Assembly: GCF_008704995.1 (NCBI RefSeq)
Contig: NZ_CP023747.1
Coordinates: 2,134,501-2,198,500, forward strand
Source: Streptomyces nodosus
GTDB lineage: Bacteria; Actinomycetota; Actinomycetes; Streptomycetales; Streptomycetaceae
Reading direction: 5' to 3'
DNA length: 64,000 nucleotides
Under the pieces are notes generated by a model, which made no database searches, had not been told where the DNA came from, and saw nothing but the letters and a program-made list of their open reading frames with translations. Positions 34,920 through 43,505 of this stretch are shown here, piece by piece. How positions within the stretch are numbered: the stretch's first letter is position 1; each line of letters opens with the position of its first letter. The translations under genes were made by a program, and so were the position numbers.

Positions 34920-36185
34920 TCAGCCGGGGAGTTCGGCGCGGCGCAGGTCGGGGACGGCGAGGGCCAGGACGCCGCCGAGGCCGCAGATGGCCGCGCTGAC
35001 CACGAAGACGGGCCCGGTGCCCCAGGCGCCGATGGCGGCGGCGGACAGCGGCATGCTCAGCGGTGCGAGGCCGAGGCTCACCACGCCGCCGACCGCGCTG
35101 ACCCGGCCCAGATAGGCGGGGTCGGACTGGGTCTGCAGCAGGGAACCGCACAGGGCCCCGCTGAGCCCGGTGAGCAGTCCGACGAGCAGGGCGGTGCCCA
35201 CGGCGGCGAGCAGGTTCGGCACCTGGGCGAGGGCGCCGATCGCGGCCGACCCCGCGAGGATGGTGACCGCCGCCAGCCGGCCGGCGTGTGGCAGCCGCCC
35301 CCGTACGGTCAGCACCAGCGCGGAGACACCCGCCCCGACACCGAATCCGGCGAGCACCCAGCCCATCCCGGAGGCGCCCCAGCCGCGCTCGTCGGCGAGC
35401 AGGGTCAGCCCGATGTTGAGCGGGCCGACGAAACCGAGGTCGCCGAGGACGATCGCGAGCATCAACGGGGCGAGAACGCGGTGGCCGCGGACGTAGCGCA
35501 GGCCGTCGCGGAGGTCCTGCCAGGGTGTTCCGCCCCCGGCCGGGGCCCCCTCGTCCGGTGCCGGGGCCCGATCCCGTATGCGGACGAGGACCAGCAGCGG
35601 CACGGAGACCGCGATCAGCAGCCCGGCCAGGGCGAACGCCGCGGCGGCCCCGCCGAGCGCCACGCCCAGGCCGCCGAGCGGCGCGCCGACGACATTGGCG
35701 AGCCGGATCGCGAGGCCGCGCATGCCCTGGACCCGGGCGAGCTGGTCCCGGGTGGTGATACGCGCCGGAAGGGCGCCCACGGCCGGCATGAACACGGCGT
35801 CCACGGCGCCGAAGACCACCGCGAGGACCGCCAGCAGCCACAGCCCCGGGTCGGCGAGGAACAGCACCGCCGCCACCGTGAGCACGGCCGCGCACCGCAC
35901 GGCGTCGCTGCCGATGACCACCCGCCGCGGCCCGAACCGGTCCGCGATCACTCCCCCGCCCAGCATCAGCAGCGTCCGGGGTATCGCGCTGACCGCCGTG
36001 ACCATTCCGGCCTGCGCGGGCGTACCGGACTGGACGGCGGCCCAGGACAGCGCGAGGAAGAAGACGTTGTCGCCCATCATCGACGCGGTGTAGGCGCCGA
36101 TCCAGCGCAGGACGTTGCCGTCGCGGTGGGCGGGGCGGCCGGTCTCGACGGGCCCTCGGACGGATGTCGCGGGCGCGGTGGTCAC
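34920..36185 (-). CDS. MFS transporter
   Basis: A 421-residue membrane protein with about 12 hydrophobic segments, an MFS motif-A-like loop (GGGVIADRFGPRRVVIGSD, about 76-94) and a long central loop (residues 208-230, RIRDRAPAPDEGAPAGGG). It resembles the MFS_3-type exporters of Streptomyces that remove drugs or metabolites. GTG at 36185 overlaps the stop of the ArsR regulator by four bases, so the two form a regulator-exporter unit. The substrate is unknown. Expression should rise when the ArsR-type protein leaves its operator upstream. Confidence 0.9.
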   Translation of the reverse strand: MTTAPATSVRGPVETGRPAHRDGNVLRWIGAYTASMMGDNVFFLALSWAAVQSGTPAQAGMVTAVSAIPRTLLMLGGGVIADRFGPRRVVIGSDAVRCAAVLTVAAVLFLADPGLWLLAVLAVVFGAVDAVFMPAVGALPARITTRDQLARVQGMRGLAIRLANVVGAPLGGLGVALGGAAAAFALAGLLIAVSVPLLVLVRIRDRAPAPDEGAPAGGGTPWQDLRDGLRYVRGHRVLAPLMLAIVLGDLGFVGPLNIGLTLLADERGWGASGMGWVLAGFGVGAGVSALVLTVRGRLPHAGRLAAVTILAGSAAIGALAQVPNLLAAVGTALLVGLLTGLSGALCGSLLQTQSDPAYLGRVSAVGGVVSLGLAPLSMPLSAAAIGAWGTGPVFVVSAAICGLGGVLALAVPDLRRAELPG

Positions 36186-36784
36186 GGGGTGGCCTCCTGG
36201 ACGCGGAACGGGAATCCGTACAGATGCAGGGCGACGTTCTCGCGCCCCTCGGTGTCACCGGCGGCCTCACGGGCGCGCCCCTGTTCGTCGTACTTCTTCA
36301 GCAGGTCCTGCATCTCCCGCTTCAGCTCGGCCAGTTCCGGGGCGGTGAGCCGCAACAGCGACTCGGCGTCGTGCGCCGCCTCGTTCCACTCGGCCCCCCA
36401 GTGGGCGCGTTCGTCGAGGTAGGTGCGGTACAGATCGGCGCGCTGCGCCAGGAACAGCCGTGAGGCCGCCAGGTGCGCCGCCACCTTCTCCGGAGCGTCC
36501 TGGAAGTCCTGGTCGCGGATGGTGACGCCCTCCGAGGCGGGCTGCCACCAGCGCTCCCGGCCGTCCCCGCTGCGCGGCTCGGCCTCCTCGATCAGCCCGT
36601 GCTCGGCGAGCTTGCGCAGGTGGTAGCTGACCAGCGAGACGGCCTCGTCCACCTGCCCGGCGAGCTGGGAGGCGGTGGCCGCCTCGGTCACGAACAGCAT
36701 CCGGTAGAGCTGCATACGGAGCGGATGGGCGAGCGCCTTGAGGGTGCCCAGGTCGGTGATCCGGCGGTTCTCCCTGCGAGCCAT
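36182..36784 (-). CDS. ArsR-family transcriptional regulator
   Basis: A 200-residue regulator with a winged helix-turn-helix domain at about 8-80 (LGTLKALAHPLRMQLYRML, then ATASQLAGQVDEAVSLVSYHLRKLAEHGLIEEA). The second half is helical, with ADLYRTYLDERAHWGAEWNEAA, typical of the larger ArsR proteins that sense organic ligands; the short metal-sensor cysteine motif is absent. Start ATG 36784 follows CCAGG. It overlaps the MFS gene (GTGA) and a perfect inverted repeat lies 27-52 bp upstream, so it probably represses itself and the transporter and is released by the transported compound. Confidence 0.92.
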   Translation of the reverse strand: MARRENRRITDLGTLKALAHPLRMQLYRMLFVTEAATASQLAGQVDEAVSLVSYHLRKLAEHGLIEEAEPRSGDGRERWWQPASEGVTIRDQDFQDAPEKVAAHLAASRLFLAQRADLYRTYLDERAHWGAEWNEAAHDAESLLRLTAPELAELKREMQDLLKKYDEQGRAREAAGDTEGRENVALHLYGFPFRVQEATP

Positions 36785-36810
36785 GACCTGGACCCTAGAT
36801 GAGAAAGAAA

Positions 36811-36836
36811 AGTTGCGCAATTATTTTTGCGCAACT
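36811..36836. promoter_or_regulatory. Probable ArsR operator
   Basis: AGTTGCGCAA-N6-TTGCGCAACT is a perfect 10+10 bp inverted repeat with an all-AT spacer, in a short AT-rich stretch before the ArsR start. Its place and symmetry are those of an autoregulatory operator overlapping the promoter. Confidence 0.75.
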
Positions 36837-36870
36837 GGCCTTGCGCTTCTGGCTCCGCGGGGAAAAAGGG

Positions 36871-36903
36871 CCCGGCCCCGGTCATCTGGTGACCGGGGCC
36901 GGG
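36871..36903 (-). terminator. Intrinsic terminator of the his operon
   Basis: CCCGGCCCCGGTCA and TGACCGGGGCCGGG pair perfectly over 14 bp with a 5-nt loop. On the minus strand it is followed by CCCTTTTT, a real U-run. It is 31 bp after hisF. Confidence 0.88.
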
Positions 36904-36933
36904 AAAGAGGGGCGAGGCGTGCCGGACGCCGGG

Positions 36934-37689
36934 TCAGCGCACCGGGTGGCCGGCGGCCCTCAAGGTCTCCTTGACCTGGCCGATCCGCAGCTCCCCGAAG
37001 TGGAACACGGAGGCCGCCAGCACCGCGTCCGCGCCCGCGGCGACGGCCGGCGGGAAGTCGTCCGGCTTGCCGGCTCCCCCGGACGCGATCACGGGAACGG
37101 TCACATGCTTGCGCACCGCCGCGATCATCTCCAGGTCGTAGCCGTCCTTGGTGCCGTCCGCGTCCATCGAGTTGAGCAGGATCTCGCCCGCGCCCAGCTC
37201 CGCGGCCCGGTGCGCCCACTCGACCGCGTCGATGCCGGTCCCCTGCCGCCCACCGTGGGTGGTCACCTCGAAGCTCCCGGACGAGGTGCGGCGCGCGTCC
37301 ACCGACAGCACCAGCACCTGCCGCCCGAACCGCTCGGCGATCTCCTGGATCAGCTCCGGGCGGGCGATCGCCGCCGTGTTGACGCCGACCTTGTCGGCAC
37401 CCGCCCGCAGCAGCCGGTCCACGTCCTCGGCGGTACGGACGCCGCCGCCGACCGTCAGCGGGATGAACACCTGCTCGGCGGTGCGGCGCACCACGTCGTA
37501 GGTCGTCTCACGGTTGCCCGAGGACGCGGTGATGTCCAGGAAGGTCAGCTCGTCGGCGCCCTCGGCGTCGTACACCTTGGCCATCTCGACGGGGTCGCCC
37601 GCGTCGCGCAGGTTCTGGAAGTTGACGCCCTTGACGACTCGGCCGCCGTCCACGTCCAGGCAGGGAATGACTCGGACCGCCAGGGTCAT
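36934..37689 (-). CDS. hisF: Imidazole glycerol phosphate synthase cyclase subunit
   Basis: HisF (251 residues), a TIM barrel, joins ammonia delivered by HisH to PRFAR and forms imidazole glycerol phosphate plus AICAR. Catalytic Asp12 lies in [16 protein letters not shown] (6-21); the second catalytic Asp is in [13 protein letters not shown]. Phosphate-binding elements are [10 protein letters not shown] and IASGGAGK. It is the last gene of the his operon, overlaps the RidA-like gene by four bases, and is followed by a strong intrinsic terminator. Confidence 0.97.
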   Translation of the reverse strand: MTLAVRVIPCLDVDGGRVVKGVNFQNLRDAGDPVEMAKVYDAEGADELTFLDITASSGNRETTYDVVRRTAEQVFIPLTVGGGVRTAEDVDRLLRAGADKVGVNTAAIARPELIQEIAERFGRQVLVLSVDARRTSSGSFEVTTHGGRQGTGIDAVEWAHRAAELGAGEILLNSMDADGTKDGYDLEMIAAVRKHVTVPVIASGGAGKPDDFPPAVAAGADAVLAASVFHFGELRIGQVKETLRAAGHPVR

Positions 37690-38117
37690 GAATCCACGGC
37701 TCCTTCACGTGCTTCCGGCCCGACCGGGCCCCGGAAGGCTTCGAGTTCCACTTCGACCAGGATGCGCGGGTCGACGAACCCCTCCACCACCAGCAGGGTG
37801 GCGGCCGGACGCACCGAGTCGAACAGTTCCTTGTGGGCACGGCCCACCTCGTCGACGTCCCGCAGATGCGCCAGGTACATCCGGGTGCGGATCACCGATT
37901 CGACGCCGAGCCCGAACTCGCCGAGCGCCTCGACGGCGCCGGTGAAGGCCACCCTGGCCTGCTCATAGGGGTCACCCTCGCCGTACAGCACACGGCCCCG
38001 GAAGGACGAGGTGCCCGCCACCAGAACACGGTCGCCCGCCGCGACGGCGCGCGCGAAACCGAAGGACTCCTCCCAGGGACTTCCGCTCTGCACCCGCCGC
38101 ACGGCCTCGGACGTCAT
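37686..38117 (-). CDS. RidA family (YjgF/YER057c/UK114) protein
   Basis: A 143-residue RidA-like protein. RidA enzymes hydrolyse reactive enamine/imine intermediates. Visible are [20 protein letters not shown] (near 21-40), [32 protein letters not shown] (51-82; the Arg in IRTRMYL is the carboxylate-binding residue) and [23 protein letters not shown] at the end. It sits between priA and hisF in the his operon, overlapping hisF (ATGA), so it may protect histidine or PLP enzymes from damage. ATG at 38117 was chosen from the conserved [16 protein letters not shown] start. Confidence 0.92.
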   Translation of the reverse strand: MTSEAVRRVQSGSPWEESFGFARAVAAGDRVLVAGTSSFRGRVLYGEGDPYEQARVAFTGAVEALGEFGLGVESVIRTRMYLAHLRDVDEVGRAHKELFDSVRPAATLLVVEGFVDPRILVEVELEAFRGPVGPEAREGAVDS

Positions 38118-38142
38118 GACACCAGGTCCTTCCGCATGACCT

Positions 38143-38874
38143 TCACGAGGTGGCCTCCAGGGCCTCTTCGAGGGTGAACGCCTTCGCGTACAGGGCCTTC
38201 CCGACGATGGCGCCCTCGACACCGAGCGGGACCAGCCCGGCGATCGCCCGCAGGTCGTCCAGGGAGGACACACCGCCGGAGGCCACGACCGGGCGGTCGG
38301 TGGCAGCGCAGACGTTCTTCAGCAGCTCCAGGTTCGGGCCCTGGAGCGTGCCGTCCTTGGCGATGTCGGTGACCACGTACCGCGCGCAGCCCTCCTTGTC
38401 GAGGCGCTCCAGCGTCTCGTAGAGGTCCCCGCCGTCGCGGGTCCAGCCGCGGCCGCGCAGGGTGGTGCCGCGCACGTCGAGGCCGACCGCGATCCGCTCG
38501 CCGTGCCCGGCGATGATCCGGGCGACCCACTCGGGGGTCTCCAGGGCGGCGGTGCCGATGTTGACGCGGGCGCAGCCGGTGGCGAGGGCGGCGGCCAGGG
38601 TGTCGTCGTCCCGGATGCCGCCGGACAGCTCCACCTTGACGTTCAGCTCCGCCATGCGCTCGGCGACCCCGGCGATCAGTGCGCGGTTGTCACCGGTACC
38701 GAACGCGGCGTCCAGGTCGACCAGATGCAGCCACTCGGCCCCCGACCGCTGCCAGGCGAGGGCGGCCTCCAGCGGCGAGCCGTAGGAGGTCTCCGTGCCG
38801 GACTCGCCGTGCACCAGGCGGACGGCCTGGCCGTCGCGGACGTCGACGGCGGGGAGGAGTTCGAGCTTGGCCAT
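38143..38874 (-). CDS. priA: Bifunctional HisA/TrpF isomerase PriA
   Basis: PriA (243 residues) carries out two Amadori rearrangements: ProFAR to PRFAR for histidine and phosphoribosyl anthranilate to CdRP for tryptophan. Acid-base Asp11 is in [17 protein letters not shown]; the second catalytic Asp (170 or 174) is in [15 protein letters not shown]. The loop GRGWTRDGG (141-149), which marks PriA and holds the arginine and tryptophan used to switch substrates, is intact. No trpF gene is in the window, in keeping with the dual role. It lies 3 bp after hisH and 25 bp before the RidA-like gene. Confidence 0.96.
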   Translation of the reverse strand: MAKLELLPAVDVRDGQAVRLVHGESGTETSYGSPLEAALAWQRSGAEWLHLVDLDAAFGTGDNRALIAGVAERMAELNVKVELSGGIRDDDTLAAALATGCARVNIGTAALETPEWVARIIAGHGERIAVGLDVRGTTLRGRGWTRDGGDLYETLERLDKEGCARYVVTDIAKDGTLQGPNLELLKNVCAATDRPVVASGGVSSLDDLRAIAGLVPLGVEGAIVGKALYAKAFTLEEALEATS

Positions 38875-38877
38875 GGT

Positions 38878-39519
38878 CTACAGGGTTCCGATCCAGTTGG
38901 TGAGCAGCTGGGCTCCGGCGTCGCCGGACTTCTCGGGGTGGAACTGGGTGGCCCACAGGGGGCCGTTCTCCACGGCCGCCACGAACGGCTTGCCATGGGT
39001 CGACCAGCTCACCTTGGGCGCGTGCAGCAGGGGGTTGTTCGTCTCCAGCCGCCAGTCGTGGACGGCGTAGGAGTGCACGAAGTAGTACCGCGCGTCCGCG
39101 TCGAGACCGGCGAACAGCTCGGTGCCGGCCGGTGCCTCGACGGTGTTCCAGCCCATATGGGGCACGACGTCGGCCTGGAGCGGCTCGACGGTGCCGGGCC
39201 ACTCGTCCAGGCCCTCGCTCTCGACCCCGTGCTCGATGCCGCGGCTGAACAGGATCTGCATGCCGACGCAGATGCCCAGCACCGGGCGCTCCCCGGCCAG
39301 CCGGCGGCCGATGATCCAGTCGCCGCGGGCCTCACGCAGTCCCTCCATGCAGGCCGCGAAGGCGCCGACGCCCGGCACCAGCAGACCGTCGGCGTTCAGG
39401 GCCCGCTCGAAGTCCCGGGTGATCTCCACCTCGGCGCCGGCGCGGGCGAGGGCCCGCTCGGCGGAGCGGACGTTGCCGAAGCCGTAGTCGAGGACCACGA
39501 CCTTCCTGGCGGTGCTCAA
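38878..39519 (-). CDS. hisH: Imidazole glycerol phosphate synthase glutaminase subunit
   Basis: HisH (213 residues) releases ammonia from glutamine for HisF. The class I glutaminase triad is Cys84 (GICVGMQ), His194 and Glu196 (HPEKS). The start seems to be TTG at 39519: the strong GGAGG lies 7 nt upstream of it, whereas the in-frame GTG at 39525 is only one base from that GGAGG. With this start it overlaps the stop of the preceding small membrane protein gene (TCAA region, 39516-39519). Operon order hisB-small gene-hisH-priA. Confidence 0.96.
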   Translation of the reverse strand: MSTARKVVVLDYGFGNVRSAERALARAGAEVEITRDFERALNADGLLVPGVGAFAACMEGLREARGDWIIGRRLAGERPVLGICVGMQILFSRGIEHGVESEGLDEWPGTVEPLQADVVPHMGWNTVEAPAGTELFAGLDADARYYFVHSYAVHDWRLETNNPLLHAPKVSWSTHGKPFVAAVENGPLWATQFHPEKSGDAGAQLLTNWIGTL

Positions 39520-39680
39520 TTCCACACCTCCAGCCGCATGACGCCCGCGACCAGACACATCGCCGCACCGATCGAGAGCAGCACGATCAGGCTCTTGGGC
39601 ATCTTCTGCTTGATGAAGGAAATGATCCCGCCGGCGAAGAAGAGGCCGACGACGATCAGAGCGGTCGATGTGCCGTTCAC
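39516..39680 (-). CDS. Small membrane protein inside the his operon
   Basis: A 54-residue protein with two hydrophobic helices, about 6-22 ([17 protein letters not shown]) and 29-46 ([17 protein letters not shown]), joined by the basic loop IKQKMPK. The GTG start overlaps the hisB stop (GTGA) and its stop overlaps the hisH start, so it is translationally embedded in the operon and very likely real. I know it as a conserved small hypothetical in Streptomyces his operons, without assigned function. It could anchor histidine enzymes at the membrane or be unrelated. Confidence 0.8.
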   Translation of the reverse strand: MNGTSTALIVVGLFFAGGIISFIKQKMPKSLIVLLSIGAAMCLVAGVMRLEVWN

Positions 39681-40270
39681 AGCGCACCCTTCGTGGACGG
39701 GATGATGCCGGCGGCCCGCGGGTCCCGCTCGCTCGCATAGCGCAGGGCCCGCGCCAGCGCCTTGAACTGGCACTCCACGATGTGGTGCGCGTTGCGCCCG
39801 TAGGGCACATGCACATGTAGGGCGACCTGGGCCTGGGCGACGAAGGACTCCAGGATGTGCCGGGTCATCGTGGTGTCGTACGCGCCGATCATCGGCGCCA
39901 TGTTCTCCGGCTCGGTGTGCACCAGGTAGGGGCGGCCGGACAGGTCCACGGTGACCTGGGCCAGCGACTCGTCCAGCGGGACGGTGCAGTTGCCGAAGCG
40001 GTAGATCCCCACCTTGTCGCCGAGCGCCTGTTTGAAGGCGGCGCCGAGCGCGAGGGCCGTGTCCTCGATGGTGTGGTGGGAGTCGATGTGCAGATCCCCC
40101 TCGGTCTTCACGGTCAGGTCGAACAGCCCGTGCCGGCCGATCTGGTCGAGCATGTGGTCGTAGAAACCGACGCCGGTCGCGATGTCGGTTCTGCCGGTGC
40201 CGTCGAGGTCGATCTCGACGACGACCGAGGTCTCCTTGGTGGTGCGTTCCACGCGGCCCACGCGGCTCAT
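39677..40270 (-). CDS. hisB: Imidazoleglycerol-phosphate dehydratase
   Basis: HisB (197 residues) removes water from imidazole glycerol phosphate to form imidazole acetol phosphate. Manganese-binding histidines are in [16 protein letters not shown] (33-48) and [15 protein letters not shown] (about 61-75), with a second set in [15 protein letters not shown]. It is the monofunctional type without the phosphatase domain seen in enterobacteria, so a separate phosphatase is needed for the next step. ATG 40270 overlaps the hisC stop (ATGA), and its own stop overlaps the small membrane protein gene. Confidence 0.97.
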   Translation of the reverse strand: MSRVGRVERTTKETSVVVEIDLDGTGRTDIATGVGFYDHMLDQIGRHGLFDLTVKTEGDLHIDSHHTIEDTALALGAAFKQALGDKVGIYRFGNCTVPLDESLAQVTVDLSGRPYLVHTEPENMAPMIGAYDTTMTRHILESFVAQAQVALHVHVPYGRNAHHIVECQFKALARALRYASERDPRAAGIIPSTKGAL

Positions 40271-41403
40271 GCGCTCTGCTCCTTCGGGGGTGTGGGGATG
40301 TCCCCCACAAAACACTCGAGTTCACGTACCGCGTCGAGGAACGCGTCGTTCTCCTGCGGGGTGCCGGTGGACACCCGCAGCCATCCCGGTACGCCGTTGT
40401 CCCGGACCAGGACGCCCCGGTCGAGGATCTTCCGCCAGGCCTCATGGGCGTCGGCGAACCGTCCGAACTGCACGAAGTTCGCGTCCGACTCGATCACCTC
40501 GTAGCCGGTGGCGCGCAGCTCGGCGACCAGCCGGTCCCGCTCGGACTTCAGCTGCTCGACGTACTTCAGCAGGGTGTCGGTGTGCTCCAGGGCGGCCAGG
40601 GCCGTCGCCTGGGTGACCGCCGAGAGGTGGTACGGCAGCCGGACGAGCTGGACGGCGTCCACCACCGCCGGGTGCGCGGCGAGATAGCCCAGGCGCAGGC
40701 CGGCGGCGCCGAACGCCTTGGACATGGTCCGCGAGACCACGAGATGCGGGCGGCCCTCGATGAGCGGCAGCAGCGAGTCGCCGTGGCTGAACTCGACGTA
40801 CGCCTCGTCCACGATCACCATGGACGGCTTGGCCGCCTGGGCGGCCTCGTAGAGGGCGAGGACCGTCTCGGGGGGCACGGCGTTGCCGGTGGGGTTGTTG
40901 GGGGTGGTGACGAAGACGACGTCCGGCCGGTGCTCGGCGATCGCCCGCCGCGCGGCGGCGAGGTCGATGGTGAAGTCCTCGTTCCGGGGGCCGGGGATCC
41001 AGCCCGTGCCGGTACCACGCGCGATCAGCGCATGCATCGAGTACGAGGGTTCGAAGCCGATCGCGGTGCGGCCCGGCCCGCCGAAGGTCTGCAGCAGCTG
41101 CTGGATGACCTCGTTGGAGCCGTTGGCCGCCCAGACGTTCTCGAGGCCGACCCGGTGCCCGCCGGTCCTGGTCAGATACTCGGCGAGCCGGGTGCGCAGC
41201 TCGACCGCGTCCCGGTCCGGGTAACGGTTGAGGTCGCGGGCGGCCTCGCGCACCCGCTCGGCGATCCGCTCGACCAGCGGCTCGGGCAGCGGGTAGGGAT
41301 TCTCATTGGTGTTCAGCCGTACGGGGACGTCCAGCTGGGGCGCGCCGTAGGGGGACTTGCCGCGCAGCTCGTCCCGTACGGGGAGATCGTCGATGCGGGT
41401 CAC
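40267..41403 (-). CDS. hisC: Histidinol-phosphate aminotransferase
   Basis: HisC (378 residues), a PLP class I/II aminotransferase, transfers an amino group from glutamate to imidazole acetol phosphate. Visible elements are [11 protein letters not shown] (30-40), ANGSNEVIQ (93-101), [11 protein letters not shown] (164-174), VDEAYVEF (198-205) and the cofactor Lys229 in [12 protein letters not shown] at 41403 overlaps hisD (GTGA) and the stop overlaps hisB (ATGA), so the three enzymes are coupled. Length is normal for the family. Confidence 0.97.
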   Translation of the reverse strand: MTRIDDLPVRDELRGKSPYGAPQLDVPVRLNTNENPYPLPEPLVERIAERVREAARDLNRYPDRDAVELRTRLAEYLTRTGGHRVGLENVWAANGSNEVIQQLLQTFGGPGRTAIGFEPSYSMHALIARGTGTGWIPGPRNEDFTIDLAAARRAIAEHRPDVVFVTTPNNPTGNAVPPETVLALYEAAQAAKPSMVIVDEAYVEFSHGDSLLPLIEGRPHLVVSRTMSKAFGAAGLRLGYLAAHPAVVDAVQLVRLPYHLSAVTQATALAALEHTDTLLKYVEQLKSERDRLVAELRATGYEVIESDANFVQFGRFADAHEAWRKILDRGVLVRDNGVPGWLRVSTGTPQENDAFLDAVRELECFVGDIPTPPKEQSA

Positions 41404-42743
41404 TTGCCTCGGGGAACCTTCCAGCCGAACCGTGCCTTGATCGCGGCTCCGTGCGCGGGCAGGTCCTCCGCCTCCGCCAGCGTCACCACATGGTGCGCGA
41501 CCTCGGCCAGCGCCTCCTCGGTGTAGTCCACGATGTGGATGCCGCGCAGGAAGGACTGGACGGACAGGCCCGAGGAGTGGCAGGCGCAGCCGCCGGTCGG
41601 GAGCACATGGTTGGAGCCGGCCGCGTAGTCGCCGAGCGAGACCGGGGCCCAGGGGCCGACGAAGATCGCGCCCGCGTTGCGCACCCGGTCGGCGACCGCG
41701 GCGGCGTCGGCGGTCTGGATCTCCAGGTGCTCGGCGCCATAGGCGTCGACCACCTTCAGGCCCTCTTCGAGGCCGTCGACCAGCACGATCGCGGACTGCC
41801 GGCCGGCCAGCGCCGGGCGGATCCGGTCCTCGACGTGCTTGCTCGCCGCGACCTGCGGCTCCAGCTCCTTGTGCACGGCGTCGGCCAGCCCGACGGAGTC
41901 GGTGACCAGCACTGCGGCGGCGAGGGGGTCGTGCTCGGCCTGGCTGATCAGGTCCGAGGCGACATGCACCGGGTCGGCGGTGTCGTCCGCGAGGATCGCG
42001 ATCTCGGTGGGTCCCGCCTCGGTGTCGATGCCGATCCGGCCGGTGAAGTAGCGCTTGGCCGCGGCGACCCAGATGTTGCCGGGGCCGGTGACCATGGTGG
42101 CGGGGGCGCAGGACTCGGTGCCGTAGGCGAACATGGCGACCGCGCTCGCCCCGCCGGCCGAGTACACCTCGTCGACGCCCAGCAGCACGCAGGCGGCGAG
42201 GATCGTCGGGTGCGGCAGGCCGCCGGCCGGGTCGCCGTCGAAGGCGGGGCGCTGGGCCGGGGAGGCGAGGGCGATCGACTGGACGCCGGCCTCCTGGGCG
42301 GGCACCACGTTCATGATCACGGACGAGGGGTAGACGGAGCGTCCGCCGGGCGCGTACAGCCCGACGCGCTCCACCGGCACCCACTTCTCGGTGACGGAGC
42401 CGCCGGGCACCACCCGGGTGGTGTGCGTGGTGCGGCGCTGCTCGCGGTGGACGAGACGGGCGCGGCGGATGGACTCCTCCAGGGCCGCGCGCACCTCCGG
42501 GTCGAGCCCGTCGAGTGCCTTGGCCAGTGCCTCGGCCGGGACCCGCACCGAGTCCAGACGGACGCCGTCGAACTGCTCGGCGAACTCGATCAGCGCCGCG
42601 TCGCCACGATGATGCACGGCTTCGCAGATCGGACGCACCTTCTCCAGGGCGGCCGCAACGTCGAAGTCGGCTCGGGGCAGCAGGCCGCGCAGGGCGAGTC
42701 CCTCGGGGAGGGCGTCGCCGCGCAGATCGATTCGGGAGATCAC
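41400..42743 (-). CDS. hisD: Histidinol dehydrogenase
   Basis: HisD (447 residues) oxidises histidinol to histidine in two NAD-dependent steps and needs zinc. Family blocks are [17 protein letters not shown] (about 129-145), [30 protein letters not shown] and the zinc-region [19 protein letters not shown]. It is the first gene of the his operon; GTG at 42743 follows GAGAG. The promoter must lie in the next 100 bp or so, where a perfect palindrome begins 40 bp upstream of the start. Codon use matches the surrounding genes. Confidence 0.97.
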   Translation of the reverse strand: MISRIDLRGDALPEGLALRGLLPRADFDVAAALEKVRPICEAVHHRGDAALIEFAEQFDGVRLDSVRVPAEALAKALDGLDPEVRAALEESIRRARLVHREQRRTTHTTRVVPGGSVTEKWVPVERVGLYAPGGRSVYPSSVIMNVVPAQEAGVQSIALASPAQRPAFDGDPAGGLPHPTILAACVLLGVDEVYSAGGASAVAMFAYGTESCAPATMVTGPGNIWVAAAKRYFTGRIGIDTEAGPTEIAILADDTADPVHVASDLISQAEHDPLAAAVLVTDSVGLADAVHKELEPQVAASKHVEDRIRPALAGRQSAIVLVDGLEEGLKVVDAYGAEHLEIQTADAAAVADRVRNAGAIFVGPWAPVSLGDYAAGSNHVLPTGGCACHSSGLSVQSFLRGIHIVDYTEEALAEVAHHVVTLAEAEDLPAHGAAIKARFGWKVPRGK

Positions 42744-42782
42744 GGGGCCAATTCTCTCAGACGGCGCCGGCTCGTCGGGCGG

Positions 42783-42803
42783 CCGTATCAGTGACTGATA
42801 CGG
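42783..42803. promoter_or_regulatory. Perfect 21-bp palindrome upstream of the his operon
   Basis: CCGTATCAGT-G-ACTGATACGG is symmetrical at every position and begins 40 bp before the hisD start. The size and the single-base centre are typical of operators for dimeric repressors. No gene for a regulator is adjacent. Confidence 0.6.
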
Positions 42804-42959
42804 AGCGTGGGCGGCCGCACGGATCGCGTGGCCACCCCACACCGGACCCCGGCCTGCCCCGTCTCCGGCCGACCACGGGCCACACGCCGAACTCGACACC
42901 CACGACGCCGCCGCCACGACCGCACCGGGACGGGCGTGTCGCCCCGGCCACCGGCGGCC

Positions 42960-43430
42960 GGGGCACGGGCGCGACGGTGTCCCCGACAGGGGGCGTTGTC
43001 GTCGGCTCGGGGCGTGAGCACGCCCGACCGGGACGGGCGGCAGCGGTTTCGGCTCGGCACGTGACGGCATGCCCGACCAGGCGGACGGCGGCACTTCAGC
43101 TCGGGGCGTGTCGGCGTGACGGACTGGGGGGGGCGAGCGGCGGCTGGCTCGGGGCGCGACGGCGCGCGACCGGGGCGAGCGGCGGCGGTTTCGGCTTGGT
43201 GCGTGACAGCGTCCCCGACAACGGGGCGGCTCCGTCGGCTCGGGGCGTGTCGGTGTGTCGGACCGGGGGCGGGCAGCGGCCGGTGCGGGGCGTGACGGCG
43301 TGCCCGACGGCACGGGCGGCGGCGGTTCCGCTCGGCGGCTCCCCGGCGGGGGGGCGGGCGACGGTCGGCTCGGGGCGTGACCGGGGGTGCGGTGGCCGGA
43401 TTTCGTCGTTCGGTGCGGCGTGGGCGGAAG
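42960..43430. repeat. Array of degenerate 47-bp tandem repeats
   Basis: At least eight units of 44-48 bp follow each other, each starting close to GGCTCGGGGCGTGACGGC and continuing with GCCCGACCGGG and GGGCGGCGGCGGTTTC-like parts. Unit starts are near 43004, 43051, 43099, 43146, 43193, 43237, 43282, 43330 and 43367, with a weaker one at 42960. The period is not a multiple of three, so the array is unlikely to be coding. It fills most of the gap between hisD and the divergent gene at 43506; the rest (42804-42959) holds nothing I recognise. Confidence 0.75.
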
Positions 43431-43505
43431 GCCGGGTTCACCGAGGGCGTTCGGCCCGTTGCGCAGCGGGCATCAGGGACGTACCGAACCCGCGAGGGAG
43501 GTGTC

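Noticed and set aside
42960..43430. CRISPR array
   Set aside because: Units follow directly with no unique spacers and are degenerate throughout; no cas genes are in the window.
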